Source of the DNA: Varanus komodoensis
Lineage: Eukaryota; Chordata; Lepidosauria; Squamata; Varanidae
Length of the DNA: 64,000 bases
Assembly (NCBI RefSeq): GCF_004798865.1
Contig: NW_025335268.1
Location: 37,959,485 to 38,023,484, forward strand
Direction: 5' to 3'
Part shown: positions 27,201 to 42,100 of the stretch, one piece after another
Position numbering within the stretch: position 1 is the first letter of the stretch
Layout of the letters: every line of letters begins with the position of its first letter
Notes under the pieces: generated by a model
What the model saw: the letters and a program-made list of their open reading frames with translations, nothing else
What the model was told of the DNA's origin: nothing
Database searches by the model: none
Position numbers and translations under genes: made by a program

Positions 27201-30200
27201 ACATTTTCAGAGATTTCTATATATTGCAGTGAATTCTAGATTATATCCTCAGGTGTGTGCATGCAGTTTACATACGTTGGCCTGAGATGCCTTGTCATTT
27301 CCTTTCATGAATAAGCAGAGCATTCCTGTGAATGCAGCTAAGTATTCTTGTGAATACCACAAGTTAGCTCACTGGTCTTGTGTTAGACCAGTGAGCTAAC
27401 TATTTTAAGGAAAGCTTGTCTTTTGTTACTGATCATGTTGCTGATGGTCCCAAGCGTTTCCTAGAGCATAGCTTGGAAACCACAGCTCTATTTATCTACC
27501 ATAAATGCCAAAGATTATTCAGAGCAATTTTAGCACCTGTGTTGATGTGCCATCTCTGACATCAAGCATCACTGAAGTGTAGGCTAGTTATGACACTAGA
27601 GTTAAATGTTACAATGTATCCTTATATAGGCTATTCAGCAAGCTGAAGATGCACTCAAAGAACTAGATACAGGAATCAGTGAATTAAAGAAACGTGGGGA
27701 TAAATTGCAGATTGACCAACCTACCATGCAAGAGTTGTCTAAGCTTCAGGTAAGGAACCCATTAAAAATAATGCTTTAAAATCATTCTCCAAATGATAGA
27801 ATAGTAAAATTGGAAATGGCTAAAGGGTCATTGGATCCAACCACCTGCTTAGTGCAGGACTCCAAGATAAATGAGCCCTCTCAGATGACTGTCCAGCTGC
27901 AACTAGCCCACAACCTTCCTAGGTTTCAATGTCATTCTGCTCTAATAGTCAGGAATTTCTTCTTCATGTCCATTCAAAATCTGGCTTCCTTTTATGTGAG
28001 CACTTATTTTCTGTCCTGCACTCTGGAATCATGGAGAAGAGATCCTGCCCTCCCACCTTTGTGATAACGCTTCAGGTATTTTGAAGAATGCTATCATATA
28101 TTTCTTCAGTCTTCTTTTCTCAAGGCTAAACATGCCCAGTTCTTTCATAGGACTTTGTTTCCAGTCCCTGGATCATCCTTGTTGCCTTCCTTGCAGTATT
28201 GTTGAACCAAGTATTCCTCATCTTATAGCAATGCATTTGATTTCTTTTTCCTGAGTGCAAAACATGGTATTTGTCCCAATTGAATTTAATTATTTTGCTT
28301 TCAGCCCAGCTCTCCAACCTATCAAGATCATTTTGATCTTGTTTCTGTCTTCCAGGGTATTAGCTATCCCACTCAGCTGGTTTGCTAATCAGGATATCAT
28401 AGGGCACTTTGTCAAGAGATTTGCTGAAGGCAAGATAGTTTATGTCTACAGCATTCCCACAGTCCACCAGGGAGGTCACCCAATCACAAAAAAATAAAAT
28501 GAAATAAGATTAGTCTGGCAGGATTTGTTCTTAAGTAATCCATGTTGGCTTCTAGTAATTGTTTTCAGGGTGTTTGCCAACCAACTACTTTATAATCTGC
28601 TCCAGAATTTTCCCAGGTATTTATGTCAGACTGACTAGTGTGTAGTTTCTAGGTTCTTCTTTTCTTTTTCTTTCTTGAAATATGGACAAAATTAGCCCTT
28701 CTCTAGTCATATGGCACTTTCTCTGTCCTCCATGGTTTCTCAAAGATAATAGTGTTTCTGAGAGTTCTTCCACCAGCAACTCTAGATCTGTAGAATGGTT
28801 ATATATACATTATTAGACAGCCATTTCTTTCTACATAACCCTAATCCTAACCCTAACCCTTAAGTCCTATTGATGCAGGAGTCAGATACAAGAAATATGT
28901 CTATAAGGTATTGACCGACAGCATAAAAGGATAAGCTGGGTATAGGTCTGATTTTATGTCAGTTTTTTATATCCTGTTAGCACCGGCTTTCCACCATCCA
29001 GTAACTGTAAGAATTCATTGAAGTATGCCCCCCCCCCCCCCACAAACACACTCCATCTCCTCAATACAAAAAGCCAAGATAAGGTTTTTTCCCTGGGTTA
29101 GGCCGGCGCTTTCCATGCAGATCCATGCTCTACCCCTGAACATTGACCTTTGCCCTGGGAAGATACCCATGCAGAAGTCTCTTTGCAGTCAATTGGAATT
29201 TTTAGAATTTTCACTATACTTATATTTAGTGGACTGTTTTGATAACTTAACTCAGCTGCCCAATACGTTCAAGGCTCATCATTTATAAGATGCTGACAAG
29301 TTTGCTGAATTCAATATGGGGCTTTCTGGAAAATAGAGCACAAGTAGTCTACAATACAGCCTAGCCAAGGTTTTTGGAACAGTCTGTGGGTCACAGATGG
29401 AGGGCATGGTTACCTATGTGACACGAAGCATCTTTAAAGTCGATGCTATGCATGCAACAATACAGGTGTTCTGTGTGGAGCCCAAGAGTGCAACTTGTAG
29501 CAGGGCCTATTGCACCCTGTTACGGTGAAGCAGGTACACATGGCAATCATCTGCATGTATTTTTCTTTAGATTGGTTCCTAACTTTTTCCTTTATGGGGG
29601 GTGGGGAACAATTTGGGAGACAGTTTTGAGGGAAGAAAAGCCCAATGGGCAAAGGACAAGCAGTCCTCCCCCCCCCCCGCACCCACCCAATCATTGTTCC
29701 ATTCAAAGTGTTGAGCTCTCAAGGCCACTTTTCATTTGTTTTTTAAAATGGAGGACGTGATGCAAATGACTTTGTATCACAGCTAGTGCAGACAATTCGT
29801 CTTTCAGTAATATTCATACGCTTCTCTTATTAAAAAGAACAATTTTAGAACATCTAGACCATTATCAAATGAGCTCATTTCCAGTTAAGTGCATTTGTTT
29901 CCTCTTTTCCTCCTTGTTTTACTTTTTGTGAAGTGCCTAGAAACCTTTGCTAAAGGATGTCTTATAAAGGGCCCAGCTAATTTACAAAATAGCAATGTTG
30001 GTAGAATGGATGGATCAGATCTAATTCTTTATTCTTTGCATGGGTTTCTCCGTGTGACTGGAAAAAAGATTGTGACTCTTTCTTCTTTCACATGCCAGGA
30101 TATGTATGATGAGTTGATAATGATCATAGGATCACGGCGTAGCGGACTGAACCAAAATCTGGCACTTAAGGGCCAGTATGAGCAAGCACTGCAGGATCTG

Positions 30201-33200
30201 GCTGACCTGATCGAAACTGGTAAAGAAAAGATGGTAGTTGATAAGAAAATGAGTGTTTCCTCCAAAGAGGAAGTCCAGACACTTCTTGACAAGCACAAGG
30301 TACAAATCACACTTAGAATTCCAGTATTTAATTTATTGCAAAGATGTTTATCCATTACTGTCATGTTTTATTTGGTTTGGTTCTTGTTAACTGCCCTCTT
30401 CTTCAGATCAGTCGTTCTGATGTGATTTGGTGTCATTTGGTATAACTTGAAAGTAAATGTGCAGGATGGGAAAAACTGAATTATGTTTTCTGTTACCTTT
30501 AACATGATAAAATTCTGGAATTCTCCAGTGCAGTAACAACTGAAGTTCCTAGTAATATTTCAAAAAAAGATGTATCTACATTTGCATTAATCTTAATTTG
30601 TATAATCTTTTTAAAATACTTATTTTGTTACTGCTGGCTTGTGCACATTACTCTTTAAAGATGCTAAGGTTTTTGGTTTCTGACTTGGGTTCAAAGTGAA
30701 ACAGTACTCTATAACTAAATACTCAAAAGTATAGAAATCAACATTGCTAGTCAGTATTTGAGTCATTACTTTTTCCAATTGATAAAGACACAAATCAATA
30801 AATTTGCCAGCAGTGTCTGTTCTGCTCAGAGTATACATTGAATATAAATGCAGGCTAAGCAATGGTAGGCAGTTTAGAAGTTGACATGTTTACAACTTGA
30901 CTGCATTAATGGATTGACTCCATTAATGGACACCTTGAATTTAGAACAGCTAAGCATGGATACCAAGGGTAGGACATTTGGAGCACTTTTGTTAGTATGT
31001 GCATCAAGTCCCAATAGCATGCATGTATCATCTGCGCCACAGGTGGCAGTCAATTTCAGAGGCCAGTTTCTGAATCCTGTAACCCTCTTGGGTCTAGACC
31101 CCTGCTACCAAAATCAAAGCCACTAAATTGCCGCCAGATTTGGACATCAACATGGCAGTTTCAAAACATCCACATTTCTACTTTAAAATATGGTGTGTGG
31201 CTATGTATGGGGACCCCCATGAATCCTAGGAATGCACACTCTTGTATGCCATCCTAAAGCACTTTGTTTTAAAGCAAATGTCTGACATTTTGCTAGTGAC
31301 ACCACCAACACTCCACTGACATTCAAGAGCAGTGACTTATGGAAGTCAGGGCTTGAAAAAGATGGGAAGCCATCTGCAGCTGCATGTTACCCACCCCTCT
31401 GTCAGTATATGATCACATTTGAACTTTTCAAAAGAATGCATTTAAGTTTAGTAACTAGATTCAATTTGCTGACAAATAATGATGCTTCCTTTCAATTCTT
31501 AAAATCTCACAGGAATATTTTCAGGGACTGGAATCACACGTGATCCTGACAGAAACCCTTTTCAGGAAGATAAGCAGCTTTGCTCTTCTAAGGGAAACTC
31601 AGTTCCACACAGAACTGATGACAGAAGCCTCTGCAGTGTTAAAGCAGGCTCACAAGCGTGGAGTGGAGCTGGAATATATTCTTGAGGTAGGAACATCTTT
31701 CCTTTTTTTAAAAAAAATATGTAATTCTTAAGAATATGCCATTCAATTTTTCATTAGAATAAAAGGCTTCAGTAGTATGAGGGCTAACAAAAAGTTAAAC
31801 AGAAGCATGTATAAAATAACCATTGTGGAACTATACCAGGCAACAATCTTTTTGCCGCAGGTGGTACAGAATGCAGCGGTGCTCAATCCTTTCTTTATTA
31901 AACACTGTCAAGTTAAATATTAGCCACTTACGTATTTACATTGTATTTCAAAAGGCTTATTTTGCTTTAGTCAACCATACACTGCACTATAAAGTTCCCC
32001 CTGACCTCAGGGCTGTGTAGATTTTCCCTGAAAAATGTGTAATGTTTATTTTATTAAAGTAGGGTTTATTTTATATAACATAATGAAAAGGGACCAGATG
32101 TTTGCTGCATGCATGAGATGTTCTGTTTCAGTCAGTTCCGCTCTATGCAGTTCTCCTTTGGAAATGAATTTGGAAACTCCTGAGGAACCAATTCAGCCTG
32201 TACACACACGTATCTTTTGCAGACTTGGACGCATTTGGAAGGTGATTATCAGGAAGTTGTGAGGCAGCTGGAAACAGTTGAAACTAGTATCCCAAATGTT
32301 GGTTTGGTAGAAGAGTCTGAGGAGAGGCTTGCAGATCGAATTGCCCTTTACCAGGTACCTTGTTTATGTTTTAATTCCTGCTTTTTTATTATGCAGTGCA
32401 AAGCATTATTAGTTTCTTGGATGTTACACACTATCCATATTCTTTCATATACTGTACAGTGAGTTACTTCCCTCCCCAGCAGCAACTAAAAGCAGAAGAA
32501 CTGTGCTGGATCAGGTCAAGTATGTACAGTATCTCAGGGGTGTAACACCTCAGACCCAGGATTGAAATTTGTCACTCTCTAAACTACGCATCAGCCCTCT
32601 GGGATTTGCCCAGCTGGCCATTCCCACTTTTCTCACCAGCAGATTGTTTGGTGGCTTCTTGCTTTTGTGGCATTTCCCCATTCAGAAAGGTTGAAGCACC
32701 TTTCCTAAAGTTTAGTTATTATTATTAATTCCAAAGTCCCCTGGGCAGTTCATGAGAAGCAGTAAAACAAAACATCTGATGTTAGTAAAGTACAAATCTT
32801 AGAAACCAGAAAAACTTAACAAAAAAATAGCTAAAGCAACAAACATGGCTTATCCATTTGACAATATCACCCTGCTTACTTACAAGAATCCTGGGTTATA
32901 AGGATGTCCAAATGGAATGGTCGCTTATTTTCAGCCTTACAGGTTGGTTTTTGTGAGAATAAAAGAGAGAAAAAGAGAATCTTGCTATCTTGAGTTCCTT
33001 GCATGAGGAAAACTGTAGGGATATAAAGGTAATGTAAGAACAACATGATATAATGGTGATTTATGCAAATAGGAAAGAATGTCTGATCAGAGGAGAACTT
33101 TTTCCTTGAGGATGAACAAGCCCCTAGGCATATCTGTCTGAATTATTACCCAAGAATGGAACATCAGAACCATTTTCTGCTTGCTTCTTTACCAAATTTG

Positions 33201-36200
33201 CTAAAGAAAATGTAATGTCTTATAAAGCTCTGTACACAATTTGAGCCTTGTATACATAATATATATGTGCATATTTTTGTGCATATATGAATAAGAATCT
33301 TGGTGATCCCCTCAGAATTGTCTTGTAATAACATGCATAAATCTCATAAGTGAATGTTTTAATTATCATAAAAGCATTTGTGAAATGTTATCCTATATTA
33401 TAACCTAAAGTGATTATTGGAGAGCCACATCTCTGTCTTTCTGTTGTTTGTCACCACAGCATCTGAAATCCAGCCTTACTGAGTACCAGGCCAAACTTTA
33501 CCAAGTGTTAGATGACGGGAAAAGGCTACTGTTCTCTGTCAGCTGTTCTGAACTGGAAACTCAGCTAAACCTGCTAGGGGAGCATTGGTTAAATAATACC
33601 AGCAAAGTTACCAAGGAACTTCATAGACTGGAAACCATACTTAAACACTGGACAAGGTATGGCTTATTAAACCAAAAAGAGATAAGCGTTCCCAGGAAAT
33701 TAATTAATTCAAAAGGACAGTGTTGCCTAAATTAAGTATATTTTTCCCAGAGTGGCTAGTTTTGCTTCTGGTGCCATCCGTTACGAATATTTACTAAAAG
33801 CATTAGTTGCAGATACGGAGATACGTGTCTAATATTAGTTCCTGCTGCAAACATTTGTGGGTGATTATTTACTGATGTGCATGCTCTTCCAGCCTCATTC
33901 TTTGGATCACTGCAATAACATTGGCTGCACATCCTGTGTACTAACAGGCCATGTTAAGCATCAGCTTTCGAAGCCAGAGTTCACGGACCCCATATTCTGG
34001 GAAAGACTTACCATTGTATTTTTAAATACAATGCTGCAAATTAGAGATGTAATCATGATAAGTTGCATCCATCAGCAGACAGTAGAAGCTGAGATGGACT
34101 GAGAAGGATGTCCTTTTATGCCAAGAAATGCATATGTTTAAGCTGTTTTGAGAAAAATCATTACATAAAGTTATTTTTGTACAATGACATCTAACTGAAT
34201 AACTGGAATTTGAGGTCTGTTGTGAAATGTGGCTGTATCCTTCTCATAGATATCAGAGTGAGTCAACTGAGCTAATTCATTGGCTCCAGTCAGCAATGGA
34301 TCGTCTGGAGTTTTGGACCCAGCAATCAGTTACAGTCCCTCAAGAACTGGAAATGGTCCGAGATCATTTGAATGCATTTTTGGTAGGTCTCAATAAGAAT
34401 CTAAGCGATTTCTGATTCTGGTTGCTCACTGGGGTCTCCACCACAACCCTATGTCATTTGTTTCATCAGCAGATTGATTGATTTACATTTCTATTTAAGA
34501 AGAGAGCAGCTTTTCCAAAACTACTATGTTTGGAAAATAGGAAAAGTGGAATATGGAACAGTCCCCGTTAATAGAACATTTTCATGTAGGATTCTTACTG
34601 CGGTCTTGTTCTACTTTAGTTAGCACAGTATAAAATATAGCAGTGTTAAAGGCATGTTCATTCCTAGCGCAAAAATGCACCTTTTTGTTTTGCTTACCAA
34701 AACTAATTATGCCAAATGACAATACTTTCAGGAATTTTCAAAAGAGGTTGATGCCAAGTCATCCCAGAAGTCTACTGTTCTGAGCACGGGAAACCAACTT
34801 CTCCGGCTGAAGAAGATGGATACCGCATCTCTGCGGGCAGGGCTGTCGCAGATTGACAACCAGTGGACAGAGCTGCTCACTCAAATTCCTGTAGTGCAAG
34901 AAAAACTGCATCAGGTAAGACAAACGTTAGTGGTTGCATCTGAACACATTACATTTGCACAGTGCTCTCATATAGAGTGAAAAGAGGTACACATTTATGT
35001 GGAAGTATGGCTAGCTGAAAGGGATGCAGGTGGCGCAGTGGTTTAAACTGCTGTGCTGCTGGGCTGGTTGATCGAAAGGTTCGAATCTGCACAACAGAGT
35101 GAGTTCCCATTGCTCCGTCCCAGCTCCTGCCAACCTTGCAGTTTGAAAGCATGCAAATGCAAGTAGATAAAAAGGTACCACTTTGGTGGGAAGGTAACAG
35201 TGTTCCGTGCACCTCAGTGTTTAGTCATGCTGGCCACATGACCACGGAGACTGTCTGCGGACAAACGCTGGCTCTCTCGGCTAGGAAACGGAGATGAGCA
35301 CCACCCCCTAGAGTCAGACATGACTGGACTTTAATGTCAAGGGGAAACTTTTACCTTTACCATGGCTAACTGAAATCATTAAATCTTTCAGATACTTCTG
35401 ATATGGGATTCCAATAAGCTGATGACACTCTTTAATAATCACTTCAGCAAAAAATGTTTATGTATTAAAACTTGTTTCCTCTAGTCCACTGTTCACAAAA
35501 CCTATTGAAAATAGGGATGGATGATACTGAGAATCTCAACCTGCATACATTTGAAGGATTTTCAGCATCATGGCAATTTTTAAATGGTACCACAAGATGT
35601 GTGCTTTTTATTTTTAAGCCAGGGATATTTGCAAACATTCTAGTATCAATTTGCACAAATTATGGCCAGAATTTACACAAATTTCTCCTGGCTCAAATTG
35701 CAACCCCCTTTGAAATTGGAAGACAATTTTAATTCATGTTTGAGAGGGCTGGAACCACACTGGGTTTGATGGCCAGGAATCTGGGGTACCAAGTTGGGCC
35801 AATCTGTGGACCAGATGGCAAACCGCCAGCCCCCACCAGGTTTCTCACACATCCCTAGCTTGAGTTCACTCAAGGGTCCAAACTCTACTTCAAAGATCCA
35901 GGTTGGCTCTCCCCTGTTCTTTGCTGTTTGTTCAAATAGGAAAAGTGCATTTTGAGAAAGTTCTGCCTTTTTCAAGTACATGTTTGTTTGCTTGCTTATA
36001 GACCACTTATAACTGTGGAGGCCTTCCTAGGCAAGCAAGCTTTGGATTAAGGCTTTGCAAATGTTTTTAGAGAACATGCATGTGTGTTTGGGGTTGCAAA
36101 CAAGGCATTTTCAAGTGATTTGTAAACTAAAATGAAACTCAGATCTTTATTCCTAGCTGAGAACGGCCATGTTGTCCCCCTCAGCCCCTGGGCCTTATTC

Positions 36201-39135
36201 CCTGATCCTGGTTTCTCAAATGTGACTTGAAGTCTTGCTTCCCAGCCTTTGTACAGTGTTGAGGAAAAAAAGAGACATTACAGGTTTTTGAGTTCTGGCC
36301 TGAAGGTTTAGTTACTGCGTAAGCTACTCTTTACAATCCTGGTGGATGTCCCACAGCTGCTGTAGGTTCAGTGCTGGGCTTATGATTTAATGGACTGTTC
36401 AGCACTGACACTGAGGTTCTATGTTGTCTCTTTGTACACTGGCTGTACAGAGGAAATAACTGGCTAGGCAGTAGAATCTTACCCCAAGATCTACATTTTT
36501 CAGTATATAACAAAGAGCCCATTCACAGAAGAATGGATTTATACAGTGCCAGGCCTGCAGAAGATCATGTTTGCACCAAGGCCATGTAATTTGTTCTGCT
36601 CAGGCTGGTCTAGTTTATAGATGCTACAAAAACACTGAGAGACAACATGGACGATATCACACTTTTTGGTAACGTACAGAGTGAACCATGATGAGTCAGC
36701 AACGTGACCTTCCATTCCCACCCTGTTCACTTGGAAGTATGTTGCATTATTGTCTGTGGGACTTGTTTCCGAATAAAATAGTTTGGAGCATAGTTGAAGG
36801 CATAAAAGATCGGTGCAGTTGTAATATCTGAAGAAAATGATGCACGTCTAACACTGACAATACCTCATTTCTGTACTATGTTTAGTCATAGGCACCAAAT
36901 TTCAGTAAGAATGTTGCCAAGATGCAAAATTACTCAAAAGGTATTAATTTATCTAGTGTATAAACCTTAGCATATCATTTTTCAGAACTGTATGCATGCT
37001 CCACATGTCTGTACGTGTCATAGAACATTGAAAAACAAAAGCATTTCACAGCATGAAATAATTCTAAAAGGTGCCATTCTGGCATAGATCAGATCATTTG
37101 GATTTCATGGGTCTAAATTCTTTACAGCTTCAAATGGACAAGCTTCCTTCTCGCCATGCCATCACAGAAGTCATGAGCTGGATTTCATTGATGGAAAATA
37201 TCATTTTAGAGGATGAGGAGAATATAAAAAATGTAGTGGGACACAAAATCATTCAGGATTATCTTCAGAAATATAAGGTAAGTAATTGGGAATTTTTGTA
37301 AAGTAGCCAATATATCAGCCCTTTGATATGTCAGCATGATGCAACAGCAGAATCATGCGGCATTTATATTGCTTTACATGTTGAAGCAACCCTAATGGAA
37401 ATGAAGGCAGCTTTTGTGCTGATGTTAACTTAGTACATCAGATACCATGTTAATCCATGATTTTACACAAAGCATGCTTTTAGATAGAGGAGGCCTAATG
37501 GCTAGCACTCAACATGTGTTGTGCGTTCTATCTTCTCTCTAACATATTTTTTGTGGTAAAAAACTAATCCTACAAAATGAAGGCATTGATTCTGCACATT
37601 GCGCAATAAAAGACTCACTAGAAGTACTGGTGTCTTTTTTCATAGTGAAAACCCAAAGCAGCATCAACAGCTGGATTATGCCCACAAGCTTCTGCTACAG
37701 GGACTTTCTCTTCAAGAAAATGCACAAACTGCTGTTTTAATTTTCAGGAGGCTCTTTGGCTGTGCCAAAATTCAAGGCATTGGAGCAGAAGGGTCCAAAC
37801 TGGGCAACCTTGCTGTGAAAAGGGCCAGAGCAGTGGTGTTTTCCAGTTTTACCCTCCTGCAACCTTGGAAAATCTTAACAGCATGTGAAGTGGTTCTCAG
37901 CTTGCAGGAAGGAGGAAGAATCAGGGAAAATTCCAGCCTGTCTCCTTTCTCCCAAAGTGAGTCTCTGCTGGATCTCAATACCCTCCACCAATGGAAGGAG
38001 TATCCCTTTCCATCTGTAGAGGGATAACCCCGTCCAGCCCAGTATCTTAACAATTTAAGCTCTATTTGGGGATGTAATAGCAGTCCTTCAAAAAGCTCTG
38101 TTTGCAACACACAATATTTAGGCATTATCACTGCACATTTATCAAAGCTTGATGTAATAATTTTACTTGTCATTTGCAAACAAGAATGATGATTTCTTAG
38201 AATTTCATAAATTTCATAGATAGATAGAATATCTGTGAGCAATCCCTGATAGTTTTTCCTTCTTTCTGTTTTTCACCAGGGTTTTAAGATTGATGTAAAT
38301 TGTAAACAGTTAACAGTGGACTTCGTTAACCAGTCGGTGCTCCAGATTAGTAGTCAGGATGTGGAAAGTAAACGCAGTGACAAGACTGACTTTGCAGAGC
38401 AACTTGGAGTGATGAACAGACGCTGGCAGGTCCTGCAGGGACTGATAACAGAAAAGGTGATGAGCACAGCCTAAGAAGTTGAATGAGCTGGGCCAGAGTG
38501 GGCATGCTCAATTTTTTTAAAAAAAGTCTTTGTTAGTTCTTTCATTAAGAAATGTTCATATCTTTTTCAGATCCAGTTGCTGGAAGGTTTCCTGGAATCC
38601 TGGACAGAGTATGAAAACAACATTCAGTGCTTGCAAGCATGGTTTGAAACTCAAGAGAAGAGACTGAAGGAACGACAGAAAATTGGAGATCAGGCATCTG
38701 TTCAGAATGCCTTGAAAGACTGTCAGGTAACAACAACAACAACCAGTCATTTGGTCATATTACTGCTTTGTGAGAGAGGAGAGGATAGGCTTCTCTTGAA
38801 TTTTCCCGCAGAAATGCTACTCAATTAATACTCATACTGATGGAACTACAAGAATAAAAATGCACTGTTAAACGTTATTAGAAAATTATTTTTCATTTCT
38901 TCCGTCCTTCTCTTTTTATCAAGGTATAAATCATTTTGCTTATTGCCTTCTTAAGAATTGTACTTCTCCTGTTCACTTTCTGGTTGTCCCTGAGGCCATT
39001 TCTTTTATTTCTGATTTTGCATGTCTGATTTCTTGATTCGCCATTCATGAGGTGTATATAGCTTCCTATTTTCTGCCAGTGTTTCTCAGTGCAAAAAAGA
39101 GCATTGTTTATTTCTCATGTCTATTACATAGTTCT

Positions 39136-39175
<40 letters not shown>

Positions 39176-42100
39176 ACAAACCTTTCTTTACCTGCCTTAT
39201 TGCCGTTTAAAAATAACTCATTTCAGACTATCAGGCAATCTTAGCATCATATATTTATTTCAAGTTTTTGTATACTATCCTTCACAGTGTCTCAGGCTGG
39301 TAGAAAACTGTGTAGAAAATTCTCTCAAAACATAAAGAGTGAAAGGTAGTGGGGGTGCAAATATTTTCTTGTTTCCCTGCTCTCCAGTAACCTTCACAAT
39401 GAAAATCAAACCTTAGGGAAATCTGGTAGAACACTAGTCTGTACTGATTTTCCAAATTCTTCAGTGTGTCTGTGGACTATATATTGAACAAAGATTAGTA
39501 TATGGGAAAACTTTTGTCTGCAACATTTTTAGATTTTCTTCCTTGGTATAGCATTCAAAGTTATATTCAGAGTTAAAAGTCCATGTGCTCTGCACTTTCA
39601 AAAACTTTCTTTGAAGAAGAGTACATTCAAGGCAGCCAAACAAATTACCCACCAGTGATATCATTGAATGTTCATATTGTTTTAGTACTGGCTTAATGCT
39701 TTTCATCAACTCTTCTGGCAACCCATGTAATTTTTTATGGTGATGTACCCTGTCAGTATAGCAGACATAATGAGCAAATGCCTTTGAGCAAATCCATATA
39801 GGTCACCTTTGCCAATGCAATCAAATGGTTGCATATAAACAAATGAGACCAAGACTTTGTTTGCAACAAATGCAACAAAAATGGGGCCGGGGGGGAGCAC
39901 ATTATAGCAAAGTGAACAGTGAGTGCTAAAACAATGGTGAAAACAGGAGGCACTAGCAAAAAGGTAGCATGCTATAGCTTACCACTGATTTAAGTAGGCA
40001 ATTGAACACTCCAGACATATGAAGTTCAATAGGACTTCAGTTTACCCAGCTTTCTTTGGATTTTTCCATTCTGTGGATTATGGAACTTCAGAAAGGAGTC
40101 AGCCATGTGAGAAATCCTTTCAGTGTAACTTAGTGGCACATGGCAAACATCCAGAACTTGATGCATTTGTTGTCATGATGAAACAGTGTAAATCACTGAT
40201 ACCCACATAAGTTCAGGCAAGGGTTTGACCATTAAAAACAAGCTGATTTTTTCTTGGTTTGCATACATTACAGCTTAATGTGATGCAAAAAATAGAATTC
40301 ATGTATTTATCTATGCTGATAAAGATCCTGAAACAGGGAAGGGAGTCTTATTTTCCACAACAAATTTAATTCACTTATGAGATTGGAACAATTAATGCCA
40401 GTCTTTTTTGGCTCCTGTTGTATTTGTCTCCTGTGATCTTAGGCCATTTAATTCTGACTCAAGTACTTTGTTGTAGACCTCCAAATATACAAGCTCCATT
40501 AAAGCCTTTGGACTGAAGTCCTGTCTATACTAAATGAGAGTTACTCTTACCAAATTCAGTAGAGATTACTTTTGATTTGAAATGTATATAATTGGAATGC
40601 GCTCCCCAGAGAGGTCCACCTGGTGCCATCGTTATTTGTTTTTCGGCACCAGGCTAAGACCTTTTTATTTAAAACTTATTTTAAGTGTTAATTTACTGGT
40701 TATTTGTAGGATTTAAAAAAAAATTTAAGCCGAGATGCACCGGGTTTTAATATTTTTATTGTATAATTTGGTTCTTGCTGTGAGCCACCCCGAGGCTTTG
40801 TTGCAATGGGGGCAGCATAGAAATGTTTTAAATAAATAAAATTGCAAATTGTAATTCATAATATAAAAAGGAATCATTAAATCACTAAATTATAAACTAA
40901 AGAAGAGTAAGGCTGTGGGTTGCCAGAAAATAACAGATGTACTTCAGATTTAGCAAGTACAATGGAAAGAATTTGCTCTCCCAACTGAGTTGGTTTTAAA
41001 AGTGAAATTCAAATTAAAATACAAGTTCATGGAGGACATTTGATCATGATAGTACCTCCCCATATGCCTTGGGGATATGCCTTGGGGATATCCCCGAGAG
41101 GCAGTGTGCCTCTGAGTACCAGTTGCTGGGGAGCACAGGTGGCAAGGCTTTCCTGTTCCTGTCCTGCAGGCGAGTTCCCCCTGGGAGGTGTGGTTTGCAG
41201 CACTGGAAGCAGAATGCTGGACAAAAGATCTGATCCAGCACTGCTTTTCATATGTTCGCAATCTAAAAAGGCAGGTTAGGGTTGTGCCACAGTTTTGCCA
41301 TCAAACATTTTTGGCATGAAAATCATGTTTTGAGGAGTGTGAAAAGCACTTGACAAAAACACTCCCTTCTACTTTTCCTTTTTCCTTTTCTTTTCTGCCT
41401 ACTAGCAGCCATTGTTTCCTTTATTTGCTGCTAAAAAATTCTTAAAGAAGGAACCTTCTTTGTCCACATTCCTAACAGAATCACATAGCAAACAGAATGA
41501 TGGACAGATACCTAACAGAAGAGGAAAAACAGTGTTGGGTAATTCTACCTCCACTTTACAGTCTCCCGTGTTCCCTGAAATCTTCGGCAAGCTTGTGGAA
41601 CCCTCCAGCACAGCATAGAAAGTAGCAGGCAGAAGAACCAATCAGCACTTATGGCATCTGCTGTGCTTCTGTTAGAAGATCAATCTCCTAAATCAGACTG
41701 GGTGTTTTGGGGGGAGTTTTGTTTTGTTTTTTGGTAAACAGAGAACTATTTTCATTTGCAAAAGAGAACCAGTAATTACAGCAATCCAGTTACTTGTAGC
41801 CCTGTAGGCAGCTGAATTTGTCTCATGAGTATGTCAATGAGGGCAAATGGAGCCCTCTTTCTGCAACCCTAATTCGGTTCTAAGTGTGCAAGAAAGTATT
41901 AGAATGTGCAGTGAAGAGTGCATCCCTTAAAGCTGTTCTATGAACAGACATCAACCACATCCAGCTGCTCATTATGAACGTCAGAGGAACATGGCTATGT
42001 GCTAAGGACTGCATTCATTTCTCGTGTGAAATTAGGAGAAGATTGTATGAGGGAAAAGTCATGATAACAGTTTGAACTGGCCTCAAATCCTATTCTAGCT

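Noticed and set aside
29889-30425. 178-codon frame around exon 18
   Set aside because: Only 30099-30299 matches SYNE1. The rest is read-through into introns; the good acceptor and donor mark the real exon.
35021-35110. tRNA gene at the head of the Sauria SINE
   Set aside because: Pol III boxes belong to the SINE; the rest is SINE body.
37599-38242. 142- and 156-codon open frames on opposite strands in intron 24
   Set aside because: They overlap each other, have no familiar motif, and lie between two secure SYNE1 exons.
39137-39174. CRISPR-like array
   Set aside because: A simple tetranucleotide microsatellite with no spacers.
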